Positions 7,069 to 14,162 of a stretch of DNA of 19,863 nt are shown piece by piece. The first letter of the stretch is position 1; the number at the start of each line of letters is the position of its first letter. This DNA comes from an uncultured Faecalibacterium sp. (lineage in GTDB: Bacteria; Bacillota; Clostridia; Oscillospirales; Ruminococcaceae): assembly GCA_900765105.1 (NCBI GenBank), contig CAAFQM010000085.1, forward strand, positions 1 to 19,863, given 5' to 3'. The notes under the pieces are model-generated. The model did not search any database. It saw only the letters and a program-made list of their open reading frames with translations, and was not told the DNA's origin. The position numbers were made by a program, and so were the translations under genes.

Positions 7069-7563
7069 ATGAAACTCAAGAATGTTGCTATCGTTGCCAC
7101 TGCTCTGGCTTTGGCTGTCGGTATGACCGCCTGCGGCAGCTCTTCTTCCTCCACCGCTGCATCCACCGCTTCTTCTGTGGCTTCCTCTGCTGCCGCTTCT
7201 TCCGAGGCTGCAAGCTCCGAGGCTGCTTCCAGCGAGGCTGAGGCTGCTACCGCTGAGTACACCGTGTACAACACCACCGGTGAGAACGTTACCGAGCTGT
7301 ACCTGTACGAGGCAGGCTCCGAGGACAAGGGCGACAACCTGGCCGGCGAGAATGGTCTGGCTGACGGCGAGAACGTTGTCATCACCCGCGATGAGGACGC
7401 CGACAAGCAGGCTGACATGACCTATGTGCTGGAGTTCACCACCGAGGACGGCCAGACCCAGAGCTTCGAGACCCTGCACTACGAGACCACTCCCATCTCC
7501 CTGAAGAGCGTGGATGCCGCTGCAGGCGCTACCCCCATCGCTTTTGAGGCTCCCCAGAACTAA
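7069..7563 (+). CDS. Small Ser/Ala-rich lipoprotein of unknown function
   Basis: A 164-residue secreted lipoprotein. The N-terminus has Lys residues, a hydrophobic core (VAIVATALALAVG) and a lipobox MTAC with Cys22; Met at the -3 position is acceptable but not the usual Leu. Residues 23-62 are a low-complexity Ser/Ala/Glu linker with three SSEAA-like units, which would hold the domain off the membrane. The C-terminal 100 residues form a beta-rich acidic domain starting YTVYNTTGENVTELYLYEAG, a pattern seen in other uncharacterised Firmicute lipoproteins. AAGGAG (7053-7058) sets the start. It is a single-gene unit with a strong promoter and a strong terminator, which suggests high expression. 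I do not recognise a specific function. Confidence 0.85.
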   Translation: MKLKNVAIVATALALAVGMTACGSSSSSTAASTASSVASSAAASSEAASSEAASSEAEAATAEYTVYNTTGENVTELYLYEAGSEDKGDNLAGENGLADGENVVITRDEDADKQADMTYVLEFTTEDGQTQSFETLHYETTPISLKSVDAAAGATPIAFEAPQN

Positions 7564-7584
7564 ATTTCTGACATAAGCTTTTTG

Positions 7585-7626
7585 CAACACCGGACGGCCT
7601 GCGGGCTGTCCGGTGTTGTGTTTTTT
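7585..7626 (+). terminator. Strong terminator after the lipoprotein gene
   Basis: CAACACCGGACGGCC (7585-7599) pairs with GGGCTGTCCGGTGTTG (ending 7618) around a TGCG loop, about 15 pairs with one G-T, followed by TGTTTTTT. A classic intrinsic terminator. Confidence 0.92.
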
Positions 7627-7694
7627 ACGAAAAAAGTTGAGAACACTTTGTGCCGGTTTCGGTTGCAAAAATACCGGAAAGATGGCGTTTTCCC

Positions 7695-7723
7695 TTGAAA
7701 GCAGGCGGAAAATCCGCTATCAT
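7695..7723 (+). promoter_or_regulatory. Promoter of mscL
   Basis: TTGAAA (7695-7700), a 17-base spacer and TATCAT (7718-7723) match the housekeeping consensus at five of six bases in each box. The mscL ATG follows about 30 bases downstream. Confidence 0.75.
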
Positions 7724-7751
7724 AGAGGGAGAAAGAAGGAGCAGATTTCCT

Positions 7752-8204
7752 ATGGCAGAAAAAGAGAGCAAAGGCATCAAAAAGTTTTTTGAAGAGTTCA
7801 AGGCATTCGCCATGCGCGGCAACGTGCTGGACATGGCAGTCGGCGTGGTCGTCGGCGGTGCGTTCACTTCCATTGTGAACTCGCTGGTCGGTGATATCAT
7901 CAACCCCACCATCGGTCTGTTCTTCAACGCAGACTTCTCGGATGTTGGCATCCATGTCGGTGATGTGATGATCGGCATCGGCGCGTTCCTGAATGCCGTC
8001 ATCAACTTCCTGATCGTGGCTTTCGTGCTGTTCGTGGTCATCAAGGCCATCAACGCCCTGCACAAAAAGCCCGCCGAGCCTGCCGCCCCGGCTGCGCCCA
8101 CCACCAAGGTGTGCCCCTACTGCCAGAGCGAAATTTCCATCAAGGCTGTGCGCTGCCCCCATTGCACCAGCAAGCTGGAAGGTTTCCCGGAGATCGACGC
8201 ATAA
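7752..8204 (+). CDS. mscL: Large-conductance mechanosensitive channel MscL with C-terminal zinc ribbon
   Basis: A 150-residue membrane channel that opens under high membrane tension to release solutes during hypo-osmotic shock. ATG 7752 is preceded by AAGGAG; longer upstream frames have no ribosome site. The N-terminal amphipathic helix (KKFFEEFKAFAMRGNV) leads into TM1 at about 24-50, with the family core AVGVVVGGAFTSIVNSLVGDIINP, a short periplasmic loop, and TM2 at about 72-100. After a Pro/Ala linker (107-118) the tail carries two CxxC pairs, Cys121/124 and Cys135/138, forming a probable zinc ribbon in the cytoplasm. E. coli MscL has a helical bundle there instead. The gene is monocistronic, with its own promoter and terminator. 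Confidence 0.95.
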   Translation: MAEKESKGIKKFFEEFKAFAMRGNVLDMAVGVVVGGAFTSIVNSLVGDIINPTIGLFFNADFSDVGIHVGDVMIGIGAFLNAVINFLIVAFVLFVVIKAINALHKKPAEPAAPAAPTTKVCPYCQSEISIKAVRCPHCTSKLEGFPEIDA

Positions 8205-8215
8205 CTTTCAAGTAC

Positions 8216-8253
8216 AAAAAGCCGGAAACGACCGCGGTCGTTTCCAGCTTTTT
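8216..8253. terminator. Bidirectional terminator after mscL
   Basis: GGAAACGACCGCGGTCGTTTCC (8224-8245) is a perfect 22-base palindrome, extended outwards by AAAAAGC on the left and GCTTTTT on the right across one C-A mismatch. Both flanks allow termination in either direction. Confidence 0.88.
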
Positions 8254-8297
8254 CAGCATTCGCGTGCTTTTTTCTGCGTTTCCGCCATTGACAAAAG

Positions 8298-8341
8298 CCA
8301 CCCCGCCCCGGGCGCAGCCGCTGCGCACCGGGGCGGGGTGG
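8298..8341 (-). terminator. Very GC-rich hairpin, probable terminator of the decayed phosphatase gene
   Basis: CCACCCCGCCCCGG (8298-8311) pairs perfectly with CCGGGGCGGGGTGG (8328-8341), and an inner GCGCAG/CTGCGC stem closes the loop with one bulged A. On the minus strand it is followed by CTTTTG, a short T run. It lies just past the stop of the alkaline phosphatase remnant, so it is probably that gene's old terminator. Confidence 0.6.
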
Positions 8342-8369
8342 TTCTGGTTTGGAAAGTGCTGAGAAAACG

Positions 8370-8735
8370 TTACTGGACCTTGGTCAGGTCAGCCAGCTTG
8401 TGGTTGATGGTGTGGCAGATGGCCTTGCCATCGGCGAGGTTCTCGGCGATGATCAGGGTCTTGCCTGCGCCGGCGGCCAGAGCAGCGGCACCGGCCTGAG
8501 TGGTGACAACATTGTAGCCAGCCTGTGCAGCCACTTCGTGGTTGTTGGGGCCGGTGGCGATGGAGGTTGCGGTGGAAGCAGAGTCCGGGCAGAAAGAGGT
8601 GCTGTCGTAGGTGGTCACGCTGCCCACGGTGGGGAAGCCGGTGAAGCTCAGGTCGGCCTCGGTGATAGCGCCGTTGTTGTCCACATTGCCCTTGTAGAAG
8701 CGGGCGGACTGGATCTGAGCGGTGCCCATGCCGCC
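8370..8735 (-). pseudogene. Alkaline phosphatase remnant with internal deletions
   Basis: About 120 codons of an alkaline phosphatase (PhoA family) survive as joined pieces. The first piece keeps GMGTAQIQSARFYKG, FPTVGSVTTY and PDSASTATSIATG, where the Ser of DSA is the phosphorylated active-site residue. The metal-binding GDGMG motif has lost its Asp and reads GGMG at the break. After SIATG the text jumps to AAQAGYNVVTTQAG and GKTLIIAENLADGKA, which belongs well over 100 residues later in intact enzymes, then to LADLTKV and a stop. The N-terminus with its signal peptide, most metal ligands and the C-terminal half are missing. An open frame of 166 codons (from 8870) covers it, but without family sequence before 8735. 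Not expected to be an active enzyme. Confidence 0.8.
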
Positions 8736-8848
8736 GCAAAGCTTTGGTAAAACCGGCGCGGCAAACAGCTGTCTCATGTAAAAAGAAGGAAAAGCGTGTA
8801 AAATCCGCCGGGCGGGATGCAGATTTTCCACAAACCGCGCTGCAAGGG

Positions 8849-8878
8849 TTGAAAGATGAGGGGCATTCATTGTACAAT
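8849..8878 (+). promoter_or_regulatory. Promoter of the HAD phosphatase-exonuclease operon
   Basis: TTGAAA (8849-8854), an 18-base spacer and TACAAT (8873-8878) give a good housekeeping promoter. The ATG of the HAD gene lies about 45 bases after the predicted start point. Confidence 0.7.
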
Positions 8879-8929
8879 AGAAGATATAAGTGCAAAAAAC
8901 AGCTTTTAAATAGAGAGGAATATACCATT

Positions 8930-9751
8930 ATGGCAGAGATCAAGGTTCTGGCGCTGGATCTGGACGGCACCCTGACCAACGACCAGAAGATCGTTACTCC
9001 CCGCACCCGCGCCGCACTGGACGCCGCCATTGAAAAAGGCGTCACGCTGGTGCTGGCTTCCGGCCGGCCCACAGCAGGCATCACCCCGCTGGCAAAGGAT
9101 CTGGGGCTGGACAAAAAGGGCGGCTGCATCCTGTCCTACAACGGCGGCAAGATCGTGGACTGCACCACCGGCGAAATGCTGGTGGAGACCACGCTGGACC
9201 CGGCCGTCATCCCGGAGCTGTGCGCCTTTGCCGCCGCACAGGACGTGGCCATCCTGACCTATAACAATGAGGGCATCGTCTGCGAGCGCGACAGGGACGA
9301 GTGGGCCAACAAGGAGTGCTTTACCACCAAGCTGCCCATGATCCATGTGGACGATCTGGCTTCGTATGTGGACTACCCCATCTGCAAGATGCTCATCACG
9401 CTGGACCCGGCCCGCCGCGACGAAGTGTGCGCCGCAGGCCAGAAGCAGTTTGCGGGACGCATCGACCTGTACCCTTCCAGCCCGTTCTTCATCGAGGCGG
9501 TGCCGCTGGGCGTGGCCAAGGACGGCAGTCTGGCCGCCCTGATGGAGCGCATGGGCCTGACCCGCGACAACCTGATGGCCTGCGGAGACGGCCTGAACGA
9601 CCGCTCCATGATCGGATATGCCGGTGTGGGCGTGGCCATGCAGAACGCCGAAGACCCGGTGAAGGCCGTGGCCGACTATGTCACCGCCGCCGACAACAAC
9701 CACGACGGCGTGGCCGAAGCCGTGGAGAAGTTTATTTTACGAGAGGAATAA
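8930..9751 (+). CDS. Cof-type HAD-superfamily phosphatase
   Basis: A 273-residue cytoplasmic phosphatase of the Cof/YidA subfamily (HAD class IIB), which acts on sugar phosphates, nucleotides or cofactors. Motif I is DLDGT with nucleophile Asp10 and Asp12; motif II is the Ser of LASGRP; the motif III Lys is probably in the GVAKDGSL segment; motif IV is GDGLNDRSMI with its metal-binding Asp pair. The central cap (about residues 85-190) is of the Cof type. GAGAGGAA at 8913-8920 sets the start at 8930; a frame running further upstream to 8744 has no family sequence and crosses the promoter. The DEDDh exonuclease gene begins 3 bases after the stop, so they share a transcript. The substrate cannot be told from sequence. 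Confidence 0.93.
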   Translation: MAEIKVLALDLDGTLTNDQKIVTPRTRAALDAAIEKGVTLVLASGRPTAGITPLAKDLGLDKKGGCILSYNGGKIVDCTTGEMLVETTLDPAVIPELCAFAAAQDVAILTYNNEGIVCERDRDEWANKECFTTKLPMIHVDDLASYVDYPICKMLITLDPARRDEVCAAGQKQFAGRIDLYPSSPFFIEAVPLGVAKDGSLAALMERMGLTRDNLMACGDGLNDRSMIGYAGVGVAMQNAEDPVKAVADYVTAADNNHDGVAEAVEKFILREE

Positions 9752-9754
9752 AAA

Positions 9755-10744
9755 ATGCCGCGCAATCTGGTTTTATTTGATCTGGAATGGAACATCGGCT
9801 ATCAGCCGTATACCTTTAATTATCACGGTGTGCAGCAGACCTTCCGGGGCGAGATCGTGGAGATCGGTGCCGTGAAGATCGACGAGGACGCTAATGTGCT
9901 GGACACCTTTTCCATCCATCTGCGCCCCCGCATCTTCCGCAAGCTGCAGCATCACATTGCCAAAGTCACCGGCCTGACCCAGGCCGATCTGGACAAGGGC
10001 GAGCCCATCGTACAGGGTCTGCGCCGCTTTATGCAGTGGTGCGGCCCGGACGCCGAGTTCGCCGAGTGGGGCATGGATGACGTGCCGGTGCTCAAGCAGA
10101 ATCTGTTCCTGTGCAACATCGACGAATCGAACCCCACCGTCTGGTACGACCTGCAGCAGATCTTTCTGCGGGAGCATCCCCGCAAGGAGGGCGAAGGCAT
10201 GACGCTGGAAAGCGTCGTGACCCGGATGGGCATCCCCATGGAGCGGCAGTTCCACGATGCCCTGTCCGATACCTTATATACGGCGGATGTCTGCCGCCTG
10301 CTGGATCTGCGGGCAGGCCTTGCCGCTTACCCCACCGAGGACGAAGCCCTGCGCCAGAGCCTTTGCTCTGCTCCGGGCGACTACCGGGAGTTTGAGGTGT
10401 TCCACGGCTATGTAGAGCAGTACACCTGGCGCACCGACCCGAAGATCTACGTCATGCACTGCCCGGAATGCGGCGAAGCCCTGAACCCGGACGATGTCTG
10501 GCTGAAAAAGGGCAGCAACAGCTGGTACACCCTGAGCCAGTGTCCCCGCTGCGCCGGGAGCGGAAACGCCGCCGGTAAGGGCGTGTTCCAGCGGTACAAG
10601 CTGGCCCGCCGCGACGGGCTGCACTGGAGCTTTGCCCGCTGCCTGCAGATGCCGGATGATGATTCCCTCGCCCGGTGGAACAAACAGCGCACCGCCCAGC
10701 TGGAGCGGATGAAGAACCGCGCGGAGAAGCAGGCGGAGGGCTGA
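9755..10744 (+). CDS. DEDDh 3'-5' exonuclease with C-terminal zinc ribbon
   Basis: A 329-residue nuclease of the DnaQ/ERI-1-like exonuclease fold (EXOIII domain, KapD type). The acidic site is visible as DLEWN with Asp9 and Glu11, EIVEIGAVKID, WGMDD with Asp108/109, and FHDALSDTLYTADV with His167 and Asp172. Residues 1-185 form the nuclease. After a linker, residues 232-268 carry two CxxC pairs (Cys236/239 in CPEC and Cys263/266 in CPRC), a probable zinc ribbon that could bind nucleic acid. It removes nucleotides from the 3' end of DNA or RNA; the natural substrate is unknown. The start follows GAGAGGAA inside the end of the HAD gene, 3 bases after its stop, so translation is probably coupled. 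Confidence 0.88.
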   Translation: MPRNLVLFDLEWNIGYQPYTFNYHGVQQTFRGEIVEIGAVKIDEDANVLDTFSIHLRPRIFRKLQHHIAKVTGLTQADLDKGEPIVQGLRRFMQWCGPDAEFAEWGMDDVPVLKQNLFLCNIDESNPTVWYDLQQIFLREHPRKEGEGMTLESVVTRMGIPMERQFHDALSDTLYTADVCRLLDLRAGLAAYPTEDEALRQSLCSAPGDYREFEVFHGYVEQYTWRTDPKIYVMHCPECGEALNPDDVWLKKGSNSWYTLSQCPRCAGSGNAAGKGVFQRYKLARRDGLHWSFARCLQMPDDDSLARWNKQRTAQLERMKNRAEKQAEG

Positions 10745-10772
10745 CGGCCTGCGGGCCGGTAGCTTTCTCTTC
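10745..10772 (+). terminator. Weak candidate terminator after the exonuclease gene
   Basis: CGGCC and GGCCG pair around a TGCG loop (10745-10758), followed by a loose pyrimidine run (GCTTTCTCTT). The stem is only five pairs. The rest of the gap to the next gene (10772-10990) holds a TATACT at 10961-10966 that may be a -10 box, without a clear -35. Confidence 0.35.
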
Positions 10773-11004
10773 GGACACGAACCGGTGCTTCCAGCCCCCG
10801 CCCCAACGCTTTGCGCCGTGGCCCCACCCCCGGACGGTCCTCAGAGAAACTCCCGGCCCGCAAGCCAGATTTGCAGGAAAACTTCCGGTTCCCTCGTATT
10901 GTATCCAGAGCCGCGCGAAAAAGCTCGGTTTTTGTTCACGGCTCTGTCATAGAATGTGGGTATACTGACAGTAAGGTTTGCAGTACCGCAGGCAGAAGGG
11001 ATGT

Positions 11005-11616
11005 ATGGATGGGATGAACGGCGCAATGATGACATGGCTCCACCAGCTTGGCACGCTGGAATTCTGGGAGACGCTTCTGAACAGCTTCGGCGACCTCGGC
11101 CCCCTTGCGCCCATCACGCTGGCCATGGTGGAGTCCTTCTTTCCGCCGCTGCCGCTGGTGGCCATCGTGGCGCTCAACGTGGCAGCCCACGGCGGGCTGT
11201 TCGGCTTTTTGTACAGCTGGATCGGTGTGGCGCTGGGCGGGAGCATCATGTTCCTGCTCTGGCGGCGGGTGGTCAAGCGCTATTTCTGGAAGATCGCATC
11301 CCGCTCGCCCAAGCTGGAAAGGGCGCAGCAGTGGGTCAACCGCTTCGACACCTCTTCCCTCTTCATGCTGACGCTGCTGCCCTTCGCACCCAGCTCCTTC
11401 ATGCATCTGGCCTTCGGCATTTCGGACTTCGACGAAAAGCGTTATCTCATTACCATGCTGCTGGGCAAGGGCGTCATGATGGCCATGATGTCCATCTTCG
11501 GGCAGTCGCTGGTCAGCTCCATGCGCAACCCGGTGTACCTCATCCTCGCCGTGGTGCTCTGGGGCGGCATGTACTTCGTCAGCAAAAAATTCTGCAAGCG
11601 GCACAACCTCGAGTGA
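11005..11616 (+). CDS. DedA/TVP38-family membrane protein (VTT domain)
   Basis: A membrane protein of about 203 residues of the DedA/SNARE-associated (VTT) superfamily, whose members are linked to lipid flipping and envelope homeostasis. Several hydrophobic segments are visible. The family block FFPPLPLVAIVALNVAAHGG, with its re-entrant loop Pro residues, is followed by FGFLYSWIGVALGGSIMFLLWRR, and a second half has LLPFAPSSFMHLAFGISDF and MLLGKGVMM, typical of the group. The start is uncertain: AGAAGGG at 10994-11000 is close to ATG 11005, ATG 11014 is also possible, and a TTG at 10978 extends the frame without a ribosome site. It ends at a strong terminator and seems to be a single gene. 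The transported lipid is unknown. Confidence 0.85.
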   Translation: MDGMNGAMMTWLHQLGTLEFWETLLNSFGDLGPLAPITLAMVESFFPPLPLVAIVALNVAAHGGLFGFLYSWIGVALGGSIMFLLWRRVVKRYFWKIASRSPKLERAQQWVNRFDTSSLFMLTLLPFAPSSFMHLAFGISDFDEKRYLITMLLGKGVMMAMMSIFGQSLVSSMRNPVYLILAVVLWGGMYFVSKKFCKRHNLE

Positions 11617-11635
11617 GGTTTCTGGATAGAAATGC

Positions 11636-11677
11636 AAAAGCAGACGCATCGTTTTCAGGCGGTGCGTCTGCTTTTTT
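11636..11677. terminator. Bidirectional terminator between DedA gene and fabZ
   Basis: AAAAGCAGACGCA (11636-11648) pairs perfectly with TGCGTCTGCTTTT (11663-11675), followed by two more T. The A and T flanks serve both directions, and it closes the long minus-strand fatty acid operon as well as the DedA gene. Confidence 0.92.
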
Positions 11678-11685
11678 GTTGTATT

Positions 11686-12156
11686 TCAGTTGTTTTTGTC
11701 GGTCAGGACAAAGGTCAGCTCGGCGGTGGCAGCACACTTGCCGTCCACATAGGCCGAAGCTTTGCCCACGCCCACCGGGCCGCGCTGTTCCACCAGTTCG
11801 CAGTGGAGGGTGAGCACATCGCCGGGGGTGACCTGCTTGCGGAAGCGGGCATTTCTGATGCCGCCGAACAGCGCCAGTTTGCCCTTGTTTTCCGGCAGGC
11901 TCAGGGCGGCCACGGCACCGGTCTGGGCCAGTGCTTCGAGGATGAGCACGCCCGGCATCACCGGTTGGCCCGGGAAGTGCCCGCAGAAAAACTCTTCGTT
12001 ACGGGTCACACACTTGCGGCCGATGGCCCACTGCCCCGGCTCGTAGTCCAGGATGCGGTCCACAAGGGCAAAGGGGTAGCGGTGCGGCAGGATGGCCGCG
12101 ATCTGCTCGCTGTTCAGGGTGTTGGCATCTTCGCGCACGGTACGGGGTTCGGCCAT
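11686..12156 (-). CDS. fabZ: 3-hydroxyacyl-ACP dehydratase FabZ
   Basis: A 156-residue hot-dog-fold dehydratase that removes water from 3-hydroxyacyl-ACP to give trans-2-enoyl-ACP in each elongation cycle. The family signature HRYPFALVDRI is followed by CGHFPGQPVMPGVLILEALAQTG, with catalytic His60 and Glu74. Further conserved text is FRKQVTPGDVL. The N-terminal 15 residues are slightly longer than in E. coli FabZ. It is the last gene of the operon, 3 bases after fabF, and ends at the terminator shared with the DedA gene. The sequence lacks anything that marks it as an isomerising FabA or FabN, but those activities cannot be read reliably from sequence. Confidence 0.96.
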   Translation of the reverse strand: MAEPRTVREDANTLNSEQIAAILPHRYPFALVDRILDYEPGQWAIGRKCVTRNEEFFCGHFPGQPVMPGVLILEALAQTGAVAALSLPENKGKLALFGGIRNARFRKQVTPGDVLTLHCELVEQRGPVGVGKASAYVDGKCAATAELTFVLTDKNN

Positions 12157-12159
12157 GGC

Positions 12160-13398
12160 TCAACCCTCCCATCTGCGCAGGGCAATGCAGGCATTGTGCC
12201 CGCCAAAGCCCAGACTGTTGCTCAGCGCATAGGTCATGGCCTGTACGCGTCCCTCGTTCGGGACGTAGTCCAGATCGCATTCCGGGTCCGGCTGAGCGTA
12301 GTGGATGGTGGGCGGCGCAAACTGGTCCCGCAGGGCCAGCGCCGTGAACACGGCTTCGACGCCGCCCGCGCCGCCCAGCAGATGGCCGGTCATGCTCTTG
12401 GTGCTCACGACGGTCAGCGCCTTGGCGTGCTCCCCGAATACTGCATGGATGGCGGCAGTCTCGCAGGCATCGTTCATGTGGGTGCCGGTGCCGTGGGCGT
12501 TGATGTGGTTCACCTGCTCCGGCGCGATCCCCGCGTCGGCCAGCGTGAGCTTCATGCAGTCGATGGCACCGGTGCCGCCGGGTGCCGGGGCGGTGAAGTG
12601 GTAAGCGTCGCAGTTGGCACCGTAGCCCACCACCTCGGCGTAAATTTTTGCACCCCGGGCTTTGGCGTGTTCCAGCTCTTCCAGCACCAGCACACCGCTG
12701 CCCTCGCCCATGACGAAGCCGCCGCGCCGTGCGTCAAAGGGCAGGCTGGCCGCGTCCGGGTCGGAGGCGGTGGAAAGCGCTTTCATGCTGGTAAAGCCGC
12801 CGATACCCAGCGGGCTGATGCAGCTCTCGGCACCGCCGCAGACCATGGCGGTCTCGTAGCCGTCGCGAATGCGGTGGAACGCATCGCCCACGGCATTGGT
12901 GCCGCCGGCACAGGCCGTGACCGGGCAGGTGCACATGCCCTTCAGACCGAAGCGGATAGCCACCTGCGCCGCCGCCATGTTGGCGATGGCCATGGGAACA
13001 AAGTAGGGGCTGACCTTCTCCATGCCCTTTTCCTCGCCGCGGGTGTGCTGCTCCTCAATGGTGGGCAGGCCGCCGATGCCGCTGGACAGAACGACACCGA
13101 TCTCTTTGGCCTCGGCTTCCGTGTCGATGCCGCTGTCGGCAATGGCCTCGGCGGCAGCGGCCAGCGCCAATACGGTAAAGCGCGCCATCTTGCGGGCTTC
13201 CTTTTTGTCCACGACCGTATCGGGGTCAAAGTTTTTCACTTCACCGGCCAGCTTGCACTTGAAATCAGTAGTGTCGAACTGGGTGATGGGGGCAATGCCG
13301 CACTTACCGGCCTTTGCCGCCGCCCAGCTTTCTGCCACGGTATTCCCCAGCGGGTTCACGGTGCCAAGACCGGTGATCACGACTCTGCGTTTTTCCAT
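12160..13398 (-). CDS. fabF: 3-oxoacyl-ACP synthase II FabF
   Basis: A 412-residue condensing enzyme that extends acyl-ACP by two carbons with malonyl-ACP. The thiolase-fold Cys-His-His triad is complete: Cys163 in TACAGGTNAV, His302 in NAHGTGTHMND and His339 in TKSMTGHLLGGAGG. The length equals that of other FabF proteins (about 410), and the protein opens with RRVVITGLGTVNPLG, the normal N-terminus. AAGGAG lies upstream of ATG 13398, 14 bases after the fabG stop. It is the only long-chain condensing enzyme seen in this cluster, so it probably also handles the unsaturated branch that FabB takes in E. coli (inference). Confidence 0.97.
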   Translation of the reverse strand: MEKRRVVITGLGTVNPLGNTVAESWAAAKAGKCGIAPITQFDTTDFKCKLAGEVKNFDPDTVVDKKEARKMARFTVLALAAAAEAIADSGIDTEAEAKEIGVVLSSGIGGLPTIEEQHTRGEEKGMEKVSPYFVPMAIANMAAAQVAIRFGLKGMCTCPVTACAGGTNAVGDAFHRIRDGYETAMVCGGAESCISPLGIGGFTSMKALSTASDPDAASLPFDARRGGFVMGEGSGVLVLEELEHAKARGAKIYAEVVGYGANCDAYHFTAPAPGGTGAIDCMKLTLADAGIAPEQVNHINAHGTGTHMNDACETAAIHAVFGEHAKALTVVSTKSMTGHLLGGAGGVEAVFTALALRDQFAPPTIHYAQPDPECDLDYVPNEGRVQAMTYALSNSLGFGGHNACIALRRWEG

Positions 13399-13412
13399 GA
13401 GAGTTTCTCCTT

Positions 13413-14162
13413 TTACATTGCCATGCCGCCGTCCGCACAGAGCACCTGCCCGGTGAGATAGCTGCTTTGTTCTGCGGCAAAGAACGCCACGGCGTTTGCC
13501 ACGTCCTCCGGCTGGCCGGCCCGGCCCGCCGGGATGCCCTTTGCCATTTCGGCGCGGACGGCTTCCGGCAGGGTGGCGGTCATGTCGGTCTCGATAAAGC
13601 CCGGCGCAACGGCGTTCACGGTCACGTTCCGGCTTGCCAGCTCCCGGGCAAGGCTCTTGGTCAGACCGATGATCCCCGCCTTGCTGGCGGCATAGTTGGT
13701 CTGCCCGGCGTTGCCCCGCAGCGCCACCACGCTGGAAAGGTTGATGATACGGCCGTAGCGCTGGCGCACCATGCGGCGGGCAGCCTCCTTGCAGCAGAGG
13801 AACGCGCCCTTGAGGTTTGCGTTCAGCACCGCATCAAAGTCCGCTTCTGTCATGCGCAGGATGAGGTTATCCCGGGTGATGCCTGCATTGTTGACCAGAA
13901 CATCCACCCGGCCGAAGGCGCTGACCGCCGCGTCAAACAGGGTCTTGCAGCCCTCTGCAGTGGAAACATCCGCCTGCACGGCCACGGCTTCCACGCCCTC
14001 GGCCTTGCACAAAGCCACAGTCTCCTGAGCGTTGGTTTCGCCGTGGCAGTAGTTTACTATGACGTTGCAGCCCTGCTTTGCCAGTGCCACACACACCGCC
14101 CGACCGATGCCGCGGCTGCCGCCGGTGACAACGGCGGCACGGGTAACTTTTTCTTCGCTCAT
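13413..14162 (-). CDS. fabG: 3-oxoacyl-ACP reductase FabG
   Basis: A 249-residue short-chain dehydrogenase that reduces 3-oxoacyl-ACP with NADPH. The Rossmann motif TGGSRGIG is at 13-20, NNAG at 91-94, and the catalytic set Ser144, Tyr157 and Lys161 appears in NLSSVVALRG and NYAASKAG. The ending YLTGQVLCADGGMAM is the typical FabG tail. I chose ATG 14162, which overlaps the fabD stop by four bases (ATGA) and has GGAAGGAAG upstream; the frame continues upstream to 14225 but only inside fabD. The overlap suggests coupled translation. Confidence 0.96.
   Translation of the reverse strand: MSEEKVTRAAVVTGGSRGIGRAVCVALAKQGCNVIVNYCHGETNAQETVALCKAEGVEAVAVQADVSTAEGCKTLFDAAVSAFGRVDVLVNNAGITRDNLILRMTEADFDAVLNANLKGAFLCCKEAARRMVRQRYGRIINLSSVVALRGNAGQTNYAASKAGIIGLTKSLARELASRNVTVNAVAPGFIETDMTATLPEAVRAEMAKGIPAGRAGQPEDVANAVAFFAAEQSSYLTGQVLCADGGMAM

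Noticed and set aside
7190..7250. Tandem DNA repeat or CRISPR-like array in the lipoprotein gene
   Set aside because: The repeated GAGGCTGC/AGCTCCGAG text is short, imperfect, in frame and codes for a Ser/Ala/Glu linker; there are no spacers.
8370..8870. An intact 166-residue protein
   Set aside because: Only 8370-8735 resembles a known family, and it is a deleted alkaline phosphatase lacking essential residues; the first part has no similarity and no good ribosome site.
8744..8929. N-terminal extension of the HAD phosphatase to 8744
   Set aside because: The extension is Lys/Arg-rich with no family similarity, crosses the promoter at 8849-8878, and the DLDGT motif falls at the normal place only from ATG 8930.
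11632..13461. A 609-codon plus-strand open frame opposite fabZ and fabF
   Set aside because: It spans the terminator and two well-supported genes of the other strand; composition is His/Gly/Ala-rich as expected for an antisense frame.
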